DNA of 64,000 nt, taken from contig JAUIKM010000005.1 in NCBI GenBank assembly GCA_030430495.1, positions 1-64,000 of the forward strand, read 5' to 3'. The DNA comes from a bacterium. Lineage in GTDB: Bacteria; Bacteroidota; Ignavibacteria; Kapaibacteriales; UBA7675. Below, piece after piece: positions 19,078 through 28,196 of the stretch. The notes beneath the pieces are model-generated. The model was not told the origin of the DNA and made no database searches. It was given only the letters and a program-made list of their open reading frames with translations. Each line of letters begins with the position of its first letter. Position 1 is the first letter of the stretch. The translations under genes and the position numbers were made by a program.

Positions 19078-20367
19078 ATGAGTGATTCAACAATGACTTC
19101 CAGCGCCGCGGCCGACAACGGTGCAACCGGCGGCACGCAAATTTCCAGTGGATTTGATATCGACGCCGTGCGCGCCGATTTTCCGATTCTCTCGCGCACT
19201 GTCCACGGCAAACCGCTTGTGTACCTGGACAACGCCGCCACGGCCCAGAAACCGCGGGCGGTCATCGACGCAATCAACGAATACTACCGCGAGTACAACA
19301 GCAATATTCACCGCGGTGTGCACCATCTGAGTGAAAAAGCGACGAGCCTGTACGAAGGCGCTCGCAAACGCGCCGCCCGTTTTATCAATGCGGCCGACAG
19401 CTGTGAAATTGTCTTCCTGCGCGGCACGACCGAAGCGGTCAACCTCGTGTGCAGCTCCGTGGGACAGTCGATCAAGGCCGGCGATGAGATTATTATCTCG
19501 CACATGGAGCACCACTCCAACATCGTGCCCTGGCAGATGCTGTGCAATCGCACCGGCGCCGTGCTGCGCGTCATTCCCATCAATGACGACGCCGAAATGG
19601 ATGTAGCCGATTTTGAGGCTCTGCTCGGCCCCAAAACGCGTTTTGTCTCGCTGGTGCACGTTTCCAACTCGCTCGGTACAATCAATCCGGTTAAACAGGT
19701 GATTGATCTGGCGCATGCCCAGGGCGTGCCCGTCCTGATTGACGGCGCGCAGGCCCTGCCGCACATGCAGGTGGACGTTCAGGCGCTCGACTGCGACTTC
19801 TATACCTGCTCCGGCCACAAGACCTTCGGCCCCATGGGCATTGGTTTTCTCTACGGCAAAAAACAATGGCTGGAAGAACTGCCGCCCTATCACGGCGGTG
19901 GGGACATGATTAAATACGTGTCCTTCGACAAAACCGAATACAACGACCCGCCCTTCAAATTTGAAGCCGGCACGCCCAATGTCTCGGGTGTTATCGGTCT
20001 GGCGGCCGCGATGGACTACATGGAAAAAATCGGGCACGACAACATCCAGGCGCACGAACACGACCTGCTCGTCTACGCCACGGAACAGTTGAGCGCCATC
20101 AAAGGTCTGCGCATTATCGGGACCGCGCGCAACAAAGCCTCGGTCGTCTCATTTGTGCTGGACGATGTGCACTCGCACGACATCGGCACTTTTGTCGATC
20201 ACGAAGGCGTGGCCATCCGCGTGGGGCACCACTGCACGCAGCCGGTGATGCAGCGCTTCGGCGTGCCCGCCACGTCGCGTGCTTCCTTTGCTTTTTACAA
20301 CACAAAACAGGAAGTCGATACACTTGCGCAGGCCTTGCACAAGGTTATCGACATCTTTGGCGCCTGA
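19078..20367 (+). CDS. sufS: Cysteine desulfurase SufS
   Basis: The 429-residue PLP enzyme that takes sulfur from cysteine as a persulfide for cluster building. It is a group II desulfurase: the PLP-binding Lys is in [17 protein letters not shown], His in the [11 protein letters not shown] segment stacks on PLP, and the persulfide Cys is in [12 protein letters not shown] near the C-terminus. The first 15-20 residues are variable. Starts at GTG 19072 or ATG 19093 are also possible. Its stop codon overlaps the sufU start (TGATG), a sign of translational coupling. Confidence 0.95.
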   Translation: MSDSTMTSSAAADNGATGGTQISSGFDIDAVRADFPILSRTVHGKPLVYLDNAATAQKPRAVIDAINEYYREYNSNIHRGVHHLSEKATSLYEGARKRAARFINAADSCEIVFLRGTTEAVNLVCSSVGQSIKAGDEIIISHMEHHSNIVPWQMLCNRTGAVLRVIPINDDAEMDVADFEALLGPKTRFVSLVHVSNSLGTINPVKQVIDLAHAQGVPVLIDGAQALPHMQVDVQALDCDFYTCSGHKTFGPMGIGFLYGKKQWLEELPPYHGGGDMIKYVSFDKTEYNDPPFKFEAGTPNVSGVIGLAAAMDYMEKIGHDNIQAHEHDLLVYATEQLSAIKGLRIIGTARNKASVVSFVLDDVHSHDIGTFVDHEGVAIRVGHHCTQPVMQRFGVPATSRASFAFYNTKQEVDTLAQALHKVIDIFGA

Positions 20368-20813
20368 TGACGGAACTACAGGAACTATACCAACAGGTCA
20401 TCCTCGACCACAACAAAAGTCCGCGCAACTTCGGCGAACTGCCGGATGCGCCCGCCGTGGAAGGGCACAACCCGCTCTGCGGCGACAATGTGACGGTTTT
20501 TGTCAAGGTCGTTGACGGCGTGATCGAAGACGTGAAGTTTAAAGGCGCCGGCTGCGCCATCTCCAAAGCTTCCGCGTCGATCATGACGACGCTCGTTAAA
20601 GGCAAAACGGTGGTGGAAGCGCGCGAGTTGTTTGTGCGTTTCCACGAACTCGTGACGGAAGATGGCGACGTCGATCCGCTGGTGCTGGGCAAGATGGCCG
20701 TTTTTGCCGGTGTGCGCGATTATCCGTCGCGCGTTAAATGCGCCAGCCTGGCCTGGCATACGCTGAAGAATGCCCTCGAAGACAAAACCGACGCGGTTGT
20801 AACGACAGAGTAA
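20367..20813 (+). CDS. sufU: SufU-type sulfur-transfer / scaffold-like protein
   Basis: A 148-residue SufU. It accepts persulfide sulfur from SufS through a zinc-bound cysteine. The expected ligands are visible: Cys38 and Asp40 in NPLCGDN, Cys63 in GAGCAIS and Cys125 in RVKCASLAW. The Lys- and Glu-rich insertion between helices, characteristic of SufU compared with IscU, is present. It starts inside the TGATG overlap with sufS. Gene order sufS-sufU is typical of bacteria that lack SufE. Confidence 0.93.
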   Translation: MTELQELYQQVILDHNKSPRNFGELPDAPAVEGHNPLCGDNVTVFVKVVDGVIEDVKFKGAGCAISKASASIMTTLVKGKTVVEARELFVRFHELVTEDGDVDPLVLGKMAVFAGVRDYPSRVKCASLAWHTLKNALEDKTDAVVTTE

Positions 20814-20852
20814 ACAGACAGGTCGCAGAATTAACCTTTGATTCGGTTGAAA

Positions 20853-21173
20853 ATGAGTACAATGACTGACGTTACACTTCGCGACAAAATCGTTTCCGTC
20901 ATCAAGACCGTGTACGACCCCGAAATTCCGGTGGATGTGTACGAACTCGGGTTGATCTACGATATCAAGATCGACGACGACAACCAGGTCGAGATACTGA
21001 TGACGCTGACCGCTCCCAACTGCCCGGCCGCCGGCACGCTGCCCGTCGAGGTGGAGGAGCGCGTGGCTTCCATCCCGGAGGTTAACAAAGCGCAGGTGGA
21101 AATTACGTTTGATCCGCCCTGGGACAAGGACCGCATGTCCGAGGCTGCGCGCCTGGAACTCGGTTTTTTCTGA
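20853..21173 (+). CDS. sufT: SufT/MIP18-family Fe-S maturation protein
   Basis: A 106-residue DUF59 (MIP18) protein. The family member SufT helps mature Fe-S proteins, and others act in carbon or phenylacetate pathways. The diagnostic segment is DPEIPVDVYELGLIYDI near residue 20, followed by MTLTAPNCPAAGTLP with the conserved Cys, and the C-terminal FDPPWDKDRMSEAARLELG. I chose the ATG at residue MSTMTD; a TTG further upstream and an ATG three codons later are alternatives. It lies 39 bases after sufU and closes the suf run. Confidence 0.9.
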   Translation: MSTMTDVTLRDKIVSVIKTVYDPEIPVDVYELGLIYDIKIDDDNQVEILMTLTAPNCPAAGTLPVEVEERVASIPEVNKAQVEITFDPPWDKDRMSEAARLELGFF

Positions 21174-21281
21174 ATTTCCCCAAAGCAATTTTGTTTGTCC
21201 CCGCGCTTAAATGCCCGGGTGCTGTGAAGCCGTTTAACAATCGGCGTTCTGTGTAAGAGGATTTAGAGGTGTCGAGTCCAC

Positions 21282-22394
21282 ATGGCAATTGAATTTCACG
21301 CTTTGCGCGTCTCAGCAATTTCACGCGAAACCAGGGATGCCGTTGCGGTGGCATTTGACCTGCCGCCCAATCTGCGCGATTCGTTTAAATACAAACCCGG
21401 TCAATACCTGACGCTGCGTCTGTTCATCGACGGAAAAGACGTGCGGCGTTCCTATTCGCTCTGCTCCGCTCCCACGCGCGACGGAGACCCGACGATAGCT
21501 GTTAAACAGGTCGACGGAGGCCTGGCGTCCACCTACATCAACACAAAGTTGAAGGTCGGCGACACAATCGACGTGATGCCGCCGCTGGGCAACTTCGCGG
21601 TGGACCTGAAACCCTACCACGCCAAACACTATGTGTTGATCGGCGCGGGCAGCGGTATTACGCCGCTTATGTCGATCCTGTTGGGAGTGCTGGACTCCGA
21701 ACCGGATAGTCGCGTGACGCTGCTGTACGGCAACCGCGACAAAGACAGCATCATTTTTAACAGTCGGCTGCAGGAGCTGGCGCAGCGGCAGCCGCAGCGA
21801 TTTAAACTCGTGTCCATTCTGAGCAGTCCCGGCGACGACTGGCAGGGGTTGCGCGGCCGCATCGAAAAAGACAACTGCGGCGACATGGTCCGCAGTTGCA
21901 TATCCGCACCGGATATCGCGAACTGCTGGTATTACCTCTGCGGTCCTTCGGGCATGATGGTTGCCGCACAGGCCGCCCTGCGCGACCTCGGCGTACCGGA
22001 CGACCGCGTGTTCCGCGAGTACTTCACGACGCCGCTCGGCGGCGCCGGATCCGCCGACGTATCGGCTGCCGTCGACGAAGAGGATGTCGACCCGGCGACA
22101 AACAAAAGCGGATTTGAAAAAAGTTTTGTGACGGTGCGTTTGTACGGCATCGAACACGAACTACAGGTTGCGCCCGGAGAGACAATCCTGGACGTGGCCG
22201 TGCGCGAAGAAGTCGACCCGCCCTTTGCCTGCCAGATAGGCGCTTGCTGTACCTGCCGCGCCAAACTGCTCGAAGGCAAGGTGGAAATGGACGAACGCGA
22301 AGCCCTGACGGACGAAGAGATTGAGGAAGGGTTTATCCTGACCTGCCAGTCGCACCCCCGCTCCGCGCGCCTCGTGGTCGACTACGACCAGTAA
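21282..22394 (+). CDS. Ferredoxin-NAD(P)H reductase of the PaaE/Hmp type
   Basis: A 370-residue oxidoreductase with three domains in order: FAD-binding (RRSYSLCSAP near residue 55), NAD(P)-binding (GAGSGITPLMSIL near residue 120 and CGPSGMM near 225), and a C-terminal plant-type [2Fe-2S] ferredoxin domain with CQIGACCTC and a fourth Cys in ILTCQSHP. PaaE is the reductase of phenylacetyl-CoA epoxidase. The other paa genes are absent here, so a general role in supplying electrons to an oxygenase or Fe-S protein is equally possible. It follows sufT and precedes sod. Confidence 0.88.
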   Translation: MAIEFHALRVSAISRETRDAVAVAFDLPPNLRDSFKYKPGQYLTLRLFIDGKDVRRSYSLCSAPTRDGDPTIAVKQVDGGLASTYINTKLKVGDTIDVMPPLGNFAVDLKPYHAKHYVLIGAGSGITPLMSILLGVLDSEPDSRVTLLYGNRDKDSIIFNSRLQELAQRQPQRFKLVSILSSPGDDWQGLRGRIEKDNCGDMVRSCISAPDIANCWYYLCGPSGMMVAAQAALRDLGVPDDRVFREYFTTPLGGAGSADVSAAVDEEDVDPATNKSGFEKSFVTVRLYGIEHELQVAPGETILDVAVREEVDPPFACQIGACCTCRAKLLEGKVEMDEREALTDEEIEEGFILTCQSHPRSARLVVDYDQ

Positions 22395-22471
22395 AATATC
22401 CAGGCTGACAGTGCACGACTCAGATAAAATCTACACTGCAATATTCTATCAACTCTAACCGGAGAGCTAAC

Positions 22472-23098
22472 ATGGCCTACGAGTGGAAATTTAACCCGCG
22501 CCCGTACTCCGACGCCGAAGCGGCGGACCTGTTGAAAGACGTGGTCTCCCCGCAAACGGCCGACTGGCATTACAACAAACATCACAAAGGTTACGTGGCT
22601 GCGCTCAACACGATTGAAGGCGAGCTGCAGGAAGCCGATCGTTCCAAAGCCAACGGCAATTATTCGCACGTGGGCGAGCTCAAGCGTCGCACGACGTGGA
22701 ATCACGCCGGCGCGCTGCTGCACGACGTGTACTGGGCCAACATGGGCGGCAATGGCGATATTTCCGCCGCGCCGGATCTCAGCGCCGCGCTGACGGCCGA
22801 GTACGGCAGCATCGAAAACTGGAAAGAGGACTTTAAAGCCGCCGCCTTTGCCGCAAAACTGTCGGGCTGGGGCGTCCTCTGCCTGGATCAGCTCTACAGC
22901 GGCCGCCTGCTGAACGTGCTGGTGGACGAGCATCACTACGGCGCCATCTGGGGCGGCATCCCCCTGATTGCCTGCGACGTGTTTGAGCACGCCTACTATC
23001 ACAAGGACGGCCCGGGCCGCGCCTCCTACATCGATAACTTCCTCAACAACCTGCACTGGGGACGGATCGAAGCGCGCTACAAGCAGTTCGCCAAATAA
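22472..23098 (+). CDS. Iron/manganese superoxide dismutase
   Basis: A 208-residue superoxide dismutase that converts superoxide to peroxide and oxygen. Metal ligands are visible as His33 (DWHYNKHH), His84 (LLHDVYW), Asp169 and His173 (CDVFEHAYY). The usual second-sphere Gln that separates Fe from Mn enzymes is not evident; His154 in DEHHYG occupies its approximate place, as in archaeal-type enzymes. Metal use is therefore not decided. A strong ribosome binding site (GGAGAG) precedes the ATG and a terminator follows. The domain lengths are normal. Confidence 0.93.
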   Translation: MAYEWKFNPRPYSDAEAADLLKDVVSPQTADWHYNKHHKGYVAALNTIEGELQEADRSKANGNYSHVGELKRRTTWNHAGALLHDVYWANMGGNGDISAAPDLSAALTAEYGSIENWKEDFKAAAFAAKLSGWGVLCLDQLYSGRLLNVLVDEHHYGAIWGGIPLIACDVFEHAYYHKDGPGRASYIDNFLNNLHWGRIEARYKQFAK

Positions 23099-23124
23099 TA
23101 AGCCGACGGATCAACCGTAGTTGT

Positions 23125-23166
23125 GAAAGGAGGAAAGCCGTGGTGTTTTCCTCCTTTCCTGTTTTT
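23125..23166 (+). terminator. Terminator after superoxide dismutase
   Basis: A 12-bp perfect stem (23125-23136 / 23147-23158) with a 10-base loop is followed by a T run. It lies between sod and the Lon-domain gene and explains why the longer open frame of that downstream gene is not its true start. Confidence 0.85.
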
Positions 23167-23191
23167 ACTCCGAAATGTTGGACGGCGCGGC

Positions 23192-23827
23192 GTGAGCACA
23201 GTGACAAAAATCGGCCTGTTTCCCCTCAACCTCATCCTGTTTCCGGGGTCACAGCTGCCGCTGCACATTTTTGAGTCCCGCTACAAACGCCTGATCGCCG
23301 ACGTGATGACCGACGACACGGTGTTCGGCATGAACAACATCGACTCGCTGCACATCAACCCGGTCGGCTGCACGGCGCGTGTGGAGCGCGTTTTGCGGCG
23401 TTACGCGGACGGGCGGCTGGATATTGTGGTGCGCGGTGAGCAGCGCTACCGGATCAACGCCACGTTTGAGGACCGCAAATCCTACCTGACCGCCGAGGTT
23501 GAGTTTTTTGACGACGTCGACGAAGATATCGACCTGGAGCTGCGCAACGCCACGATTGAGATGTTTAACACGATGGTAAAGATCGTCTACGCCAGCGGGG
23601 TGGGGCCGATCGACCCGGCCGCGCCGGAGGACGCCATCGTCTCGTTTCACATCGGCGAAAAAGCGGGTCTGGCCCGGGAAAAAAAGCAGGAGTTGCTGGA
23701 GATGCGCTCCGAGAACGAACGCCTTACGTTTCTGCACGGTTTTATTTCTTCCTACCTGCCCGAGTTAAAACACAAGAAGCGCATCACCGAGATTGTGCGC
23801 AACGACGGCTACCTTCCCCGCAGCTGA
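23192..23827 (+). CDS. Lon N-terminal (substrate-binding) domain protein
   Basis: A 211-residue protein made of the N-terminal domain of Lon protease alone, with no ATPase or protease part. It begins KIGLFPLNLILFPGSQLPLHIFE, a typical Lon-N motif (PLHIFE), continues with RYADGRLDIVVRGEQRYRI, and ends in a helical section. Stand-alone members occur widely but their role is not established. I chose the GTG start after the sod terminator; a second GTG three codons on is also possible. The upstream open frame covers the terminator and was not used. Confidence 0.8.
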   Translation: MSTVTKIGLFPLNLILFPGSQLPLHIFESRYKRLIADVMTDDTVFGMNNIDSLHINPVGCTARVERVLRRYADGRLDIVVRGEQRYRINATFEDRKSYLTAEVEFFDDVDEDIDLELRNATIEMFNTMVKIVYASGVGPIDPAAPEDAIVSFHIGEKAGLAREKKQELLEMRSENERLTFLHGFISSYLPELKHKKRITEIVRNDGYLPRS

Positions 23828-24531
23828 AGCGGACCCGAAACCGTGCGTTCGACGATACGCCTGATGTGTTTTTGGGTGCGTTTAACCACGTTTTCCGCTA
23901 CGTTCAGTGCCGTGGAATGACCGTTGGCGTATTTCCGCTTGCATGGATGGTTGTTTGTGTCCACCTTGCCTTTGCCGAACCATCCGGAAGGTTTGGCCGC
24001 GCCGCGCCGGGGTTCCCGTTGGGAGGGAGTTGAGCCCGCGTAAAAAAAGACCGCGAAATTCGGGGCGGGAGAGCTGTGCCCGGATGTCGGAAAAAATGGG
24101 GAAAATCTGGACTGGCGGCGGCGGGGGTTGGGGCCCCATTCTTATTTATAAGAGTCTCTTTTAAACTCAAGTACTTCAGTCTGCCGGCGGACGACCTGCC
24201 GGCGATCCCGCCGGGCGATCCTTGATCGCTTTGAGCCCTCGCATGCGCTTCGGTCTCAGGCTCGCTTGCACTATTGTTGACCACCGGGTTTGAAGCCGCG
24301 GCGCCGGAAACCGGTGTTAAACAAATGAACTGCGCCGCCGGCAGTCTCGAGCCGGGTCGCCCGGTGATAAACAAAAAAGAAACGAGCAAGCCGCAAGCAA
24401 ATGCGCCCGTGGCGAAGCGCTCAAGCCTCTGGTCGGAAATTGGTCGGAACATACTGTAGACCAAGGGCGTTTGCCCGCGCGCAGTTGTCGCAGTTACACG
24501 AATAATTGGAGTGCGCTGTAGTCCTGTCGGT
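23828..24531. other. 700-base stretch without a recognised gene
   Basis: No coding region is supported. A 246-codon open frame on the minus strand has mixed, Pro- and Ser-rich composition and no motif. The right half contains one copy of a short dispersed element (24369-24422) and a partial inverse of it near 24240-24270. The composition and imperfect repeats suggest decayed or non-coding DNA. Confidence 0.45.
24369..24422 (+). repeat. Short dispersed element, copy 1
   Basis: An A-rich start followed by AGCAAGCCGC and, about 20 bases on, GGCGAAGCGCTCA. The same ordered blocks occur at 37666-37710, 54360-54402 and, inverted, 60828-60879, always outside genes. Function unknown. Confidence 0.6.
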
Positions 24532-25476
24532 TTAAACGTCGGCTTCCGCCTGCGTCCGGCGCTTAAACGCTTCGTAGGCGTGTTCGATGCCTTCGCGAAG
24601 TGAATATCTGTGGCGCCAGCCCAGAGCGTGCAGGCGGTCCACACTCATCAGCTTGCGCGGTGTGCCGTCCGGCTTGCTGCTGTCCCACAAAATCTCACCC
24701 TCAAAGCCGGTGATCAGTTTCATCAGCTCGGCCAGGTCGCGGATGCTGATGTCCTCGCCCGTGCCGATGTTAACAAAGTCGCGGCCCTCGTAGTGTTCCA
24801 TCAGAAAGATCATGGCCGCCGCGGCGTCGTCGACGTGCAGGAATTCGCGCCTGGGCGTGCCGCTGCCCCAGAGTGTGATTTGTGCGTCGCCGCGTTCGCG
24901 CGCTTCGTGGAAACGGCGGATTAAAGCCGGTAAAACATGTGAAGTTTCCAGGTCGTAGTTGTCGTTCGGACCGTAGAGATTTGTCGGCATGCAGGAAATA
25001 AAGTTGACGCCGTATTGGTCGCGCAGGGCTTCGCAGAGTTTGATGCCGGCGATCTTGGCGACGGCGTAGGGTTCGTTGGTCGGCTCCAGCGGGCCGGTTA
25101 ACAGGTAGTCCTCCCTGAGCGGCTGCGGAGCGAGTTTGGGGTAAATGCAGGACGAGCCGAGGAAGAGAAGTTTGTTAACATTGTTGCGGAAGGCCGCGTC
25201 AATGACGTTGTTCTGCAGTTGCAGGTTTTCGTAGATGAAGTCGTAGCGGTAGGTGTTGTTTGCGCCGATACCGCCGACCCTGGCAGCGGCCAGGAAAACG
25301 TAATCGGGCTGCTCCGCGGTAAAAAAATCGTCGACGTCGCGGCGGTTTAACAGGTCCAATTCGTCGCGCGTGCGCGTGATCACATTGTTAAACCCGCGTG
25401 CGAGCAGCGCGCGCACGATAGCGGAACCGACGAGCCCGCGGTGTCCCGCCACGTAAATCCGACTGTGCAGTTCCAT
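24532..25476 (-). CDS. fcl: GDP-L-fucose synthase
   Basis: A 314-residue NADP-dependent epimerase/reductase of the SDR family that converts GDP-4-keto-6-deoxymannose to GDP-L-fucose for surface polysaccharide. The N-terminus [15 protein letters not shown] holds the GxxGxxG-type nucleotide site. The catalytic Ser-Tyr-Lys set is seen as SSCIYP and YAVAKIAG. The segment [10 protein letters not shown] is typical of Fcl. The start was set at the ATG before [10 protein letters not shown]; an ATG seven codons upstream would overlap the hprK stop. GDP-mannose dehydratase, its usual partner, is not in the window. It follows hprK on the minus strand. Confidence 0.92.
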   Translation of the reverse strand: MELHSRIYVAGHRGLVGSAIVRALLARGFNNVITRTRDELDLLNRRDVDDFFTAEQPDYVFLAAARVGGIGANNTYRYDFIYENLQLQNNVIDAAFRNNVNKLLFLGSSCIYPKLAPQPLREDYLLTGPLEPTNEPYAVAKIAGIKLCEALRDQYGVNFISCMPTNLYGPNDNYDLETSHVLPALIRRFHEARERGDAQITLWGSGTPRREFLHVDDAAAAMIFLMEHYEGRDFVNIGTGEDISIRDLAELMKLITGFEGEILWDSSKPDGTPRKLMSVDRLHALGWRHRYSLREGIEHAYEAFKRRTQAEADV

Positions 25477-25489
25477 GCCGTTGCCTGAC

Positions 25490-26515
25490 TTATTCATAAT
25501 CGTTGTCAAAATAGGGATTGGCGCGTTCGATTTCGCCGGCGTCGCCGTTTGATTTGCGTGCAATTTCCGCCTGAAGGCGATTCGAAAATTCCTGTGCCGC
25601 ATCGTAGCCGTAAGCGCGCAGTAAATAGTTGAGCGCAATCGACTCGGCAATAACCGTCACGTTTTTACCCGGGAAGATCGGGAGTTTAACCGCCGAGACG
25701 TCGACGCCGAGGACTTTGTGTTTGCCCAGATCGAGACCGGTGCGTGTGTATTCGGCGGCCGGATCCCATTCTTCGAGTTCCACGATGATTTCAAGGCGCT
25801 TCTGGAAGCGGATGGCGCGCATGCCGAACATCTGGCGCACATCGATTATTCCCAGACCGCGAATTTCCATGAAGTGTTTGGCGGGGCCGCCCGCCGTGCC
25901 GATCAGGATGTCCTCGCGCTTGCGCGTCAGCATGACGGCGTCGTCGGAAACGAGCCGGTGACCGCGTTCAATCAGGTCGAGCACGATCTCGCTCTTGCCG
26001 ATGCCGCTGCGCCCGGTGAAGAGCAGGCCCGCGCCGTAGACGTCCACAAAGGAGCCGTGTACGGTTGTGCGCGGCGCAAACTGGCCGTCGAGGAATTCGG
26101 ACAGCAGGCGCGACGTGTCGGTCGTGTCCAATGGCGAGGAGAGTACGGCAATATTGCGTTCGCCGGCGGACTGCAGTAGTTCCCGCGGCAGGTCCAGATT
26201 GTTCGTGACAATGATGCAAGGCACGTCGTGGCGTGTGATGCGTTCAAACGCCGTCAGCTGCGCGGCCGGTTTGAGCGAGCGCAGGTAGTAGATTTCCGTG
26301 TTGCCGCAGACCTGGATTTTCTGGCTGCTGAAGAACTCGCTGTGGCCGGCGAGCGCCAGGCCGGGGCGGTAGAGGCCGGTTTCGCTGATTTTGCGTTCCG
26401 TGCCCGCAGGTGCGTTGATGTGCTCCAGGCGGAATTCGGCCCAGTGCGCGTCAAGCAAAGCCTTGACGGAGATGTCCTTGCGAACGTGGATGGGAGGATT
26501 GTTAAAAATGGCCAT
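25490..26515 (-). CDS. hprK: HPr kinase/phosphorylase
   Basis: The 341-residue bifunctional enzyme that phosphorylates HPr (or a similar protein) on Ser and removes the phosphate. It has an N-terminal regulatory domain and a C-terminal kinase domain with the P-loop GRSGIGKSE near residue 160, the catalytic [10 protein letters not shown], and the family C-terminal [15 protein letters not shown]. Outside Firmicutes the enzyme often regulates other targets. No PTS gene is near. It lies between hpf and fcl on the same strand, a frequent hpf-hprK pairing. Confidence 0.93.
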   Translation of the reverse strand: MAIFNNPPIHVRKDISVKALLDAHWAEFRLEHINAPAGTERKISETGLYRPGLALAGHSEFFSSQKIQVCGNTEIYYLRSLKPAAQLTAFERITRHDVPCIIVTNNLDLPRELLQSAGERNIAVLSSPLDTTDTSRLLSEFLDGQFAPRTTVHGSFVDVYGAGLLFTGRSGIGKSEIVLDLIERGHRLVSDDAVMLTRKREDILIGTAGGPAKHFMEIRGLGIIDVRQMFGMRAIRFQKRLEIIVELEEWDPAAEYTRTGLDLGKHKVLGVDVSAVKLPIFPGKNVTVIAESIALNYLLRAYGYDAAQEFSNRLQAEIARKSNGDAGEIERANPYFDNDYE

Positions 26516-26618
26516 AGCGGAGCAAACGAAATCGGGATGCGTGGGCTGGCGGCGGCGGTTGCGGGAGAAAAATCGCGATGCTCACACAAGGGCGAGCATC
26601 GCGGAAATGTAGGGCGGA

Positions 26619-26912
26619 TCAGACGCCGTGTTTGGTCTTGATCTTGCGGATCTGGCGAACAATTTTGTCCGAGGACTCGTGAATGAGCTTGTAAAAGTCC
26701 TCACCCTGCTCTTTGGCGACGAGGGTGTGTTCGTCGATGCGAACGATGTACTCGACGGTTTTGGGATTCGAAGCCGTGCCTTCATCCATGAAGATGACTT
26801 CGGTGCCGATGATGTTGTCGTAGAAACGCGAAAATTTTTCCGCAGCTTTGGTCGCTTCTTCGCGAATCTCGTCGGCCAGCTTGAAGTGGCGCGCAGTCAG
26901 CTTGATATCCAT
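26619..26912 (-). CDS. hpf: Short ribosome hibernation-promoting factor (HPF/RaiA)
   Basis: A 97-residue HPF of the short type. Such factors bind the 30S subunit in the mRNA/tRNA channel and cause dimer formation or inactivity when growth stops. Evidence: the opening MDIKLTARHFKLADEIREEATKAAEKF, the central segment TVEYIVRIDEHTLVAKEQGEDFY and a basic C-terminus. The long C-terminal dimerisation domain is absent. It lies upstream of hprK and probably shares its transcript. Confidence 0.9.
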   Translation of the reverse strand: MDIKLTARHFKLADEIREEATKAAEKFSRFYDNIIGTEVIFMDEGTASNPKTVEYIVRIDEHTLVAKEQGEDFYKLIHESSDKIVRQIRKIKTKHGV

Positions 26913-27016
26913 GATGGTTCCTTCTTCCAGATTAGCCCAGTTTTACCAATTCGATTGCCGGTCGTTCCACGCAAAAATAGCGATTTCGGGTTTTAATTAC
27001 TATCGGTCCGCGTGCC

Positions 27017-27883
27017 TCAGCGGCTTGTGCCGGCTTCTTGCCGGAACTCGATGGTAATGCCTGCCACGATGGAAAAACCACCTGCATTCAGACGATAATC
27101 GTCGTCCAGAGCTTGTATCGGCGGATCAAATTGATCGGAAATTGCTGAAAAGAAGGGAAAAGATGCACCGATGAAACTGTAGCGCGCCTCTACGAACATG
27201 CTGTGCAGGCTGGAACCGTGCGCGTGTTCATCGAAGCCCAGCTGGGTGCCGGCGTAGATTCGCGCTGCAGGCGCCACGTAGTTTTCATCCAGATGCAGGC
27301 CGCCGGAGCGCGTGTCGTCACTCCAGGTGGATGCGACGGCTTCCGACCAGAAAACCCAGCCAAAGGCCGCGCCGACGCCCAAGCCCGCATAAGTCTGGAA
27401 CTGCGATTTGACCGGCATCACTTCCAGCGACAAAAAAGCGGGAATCACGCGCACCTGCATGTCCTCGCTTATCGTGCGCGAGCCGACGGGTCGCTTCGGC
27501 TTGTCGGGCGTGCCGCGCCCGTCCGGGAAAATTTCCTGTGAATAACTCTCCGAAAAGCGAAGGCTGTAGCTCTCAAGCGAAAGTGAGATGCGAAAATAAT
27601 CCCCTGCGGGAATTCGCGTGGTGGCGCCGATCAGCGAAGATGCATCAAATTCCCGTCCGGGGCCGCCAAGGACCGAATTATAGGTGTCAAACAGATCGAT
27701 TGCCGTCGGGCCGAAGAGCGGTCCCATAAACAATCCCAGGGCCACCGGATCGCGTTGTTTGGGGGCCGCGGCGGTCAGTGTTTCGTCGTTTGCGCCGTCC
27801 TCATTGCCGGCGGCCATAGCGGCCGGCACGCTGCTGAAAAGGATGCTCAGGATCGCCGGAAGGACAAACGCGTTGTTGATCAC
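27017..27883 (-). CDS. Predicted exported outer-membrane protein
   Basis: A 288-residue protein with a signal peptide (FVLPAILSILFSSVPAAMAA) and a mature part of alternating strands such as YFRISLSLESYSLRFSESY, FQTYAGLGVGAAFGWVFWS and FSIVAGITIEFRQE at the C-terminus, which resembles an outer-membrane barrel. I recognise no family. The start is uncertain: the GTG given here leaves a plausible signal peptide, but the frame is open to 28177 and the ribosome binding site is weak. It is divergent from porX. Confidence 0.55.
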   Translation of the reverse strand: MINNAFVLPAILSILFSSVPAAMAAGNEDGANDETLTAAAPKQRDPVALGLFMGPLFGPTAIDLFDTYNSVLGGPGREFDASSLIGATTRIPAGDYFRISLSLESYSLRFSESYSQEIFPDGRGTPDKPKRPVGSRTISEDMQVRVIPAFLSLEVMPVKSQFQTYAGLGVGAAFGWVFWSEAVASTWSDDTRSGGLHLDENYVAPAARIYAGTQLGFDEHAHGSSLHSMFVEARYSFIGASFPFFSAISDQFDPPIQALDDDYRLNAGGFSIVAGITIEFRQEAGTSR

Positions 27884-28196
27884 GAAGCGGAATCCACTGC
27901 CGGGCCGAGTTGCCGGGAGTTTCTCCGTCTGCTCTGTGCAGCCTGTCGGCGAGCGGTCCGGAGTGCCCGAACGCGTTTGCGGAGCCGGCGGCAGGGGGCG
28001 GATGCCGGAGGATTGCAAAATATGCACTTGCCCAATCCGTTTTTTATGGTCGTCAAAAAATTCACGGTCAACATTCTTCATCTGCATCATTAGAACCGGC
28101 ATCGCCCGGAGGGTTACTGGAACCATCGATACCTCGTTTGATTGATTACTCAGTGAAGCCGGAAATTCTACGCACACAATCTATTCAGGTGGTTCC
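27884..28196. other. Gap between the envelope protein gene and porX
   Basis: The frame of the neighbouring minus-strand gene remains open here, but the residues look unlike a leader. The porX ribosome binding site (AGGTGG) lies at the right end. No repeat or RNA element is seen. Confidence 0.35.

Noticed and set aside
23904-24644. 246-codon minus-strand frame
   Set aside because: Composition is Pro-, Ser- and Arg-rich, it overlaps the end of fcl in another frame, and no motif is visible.
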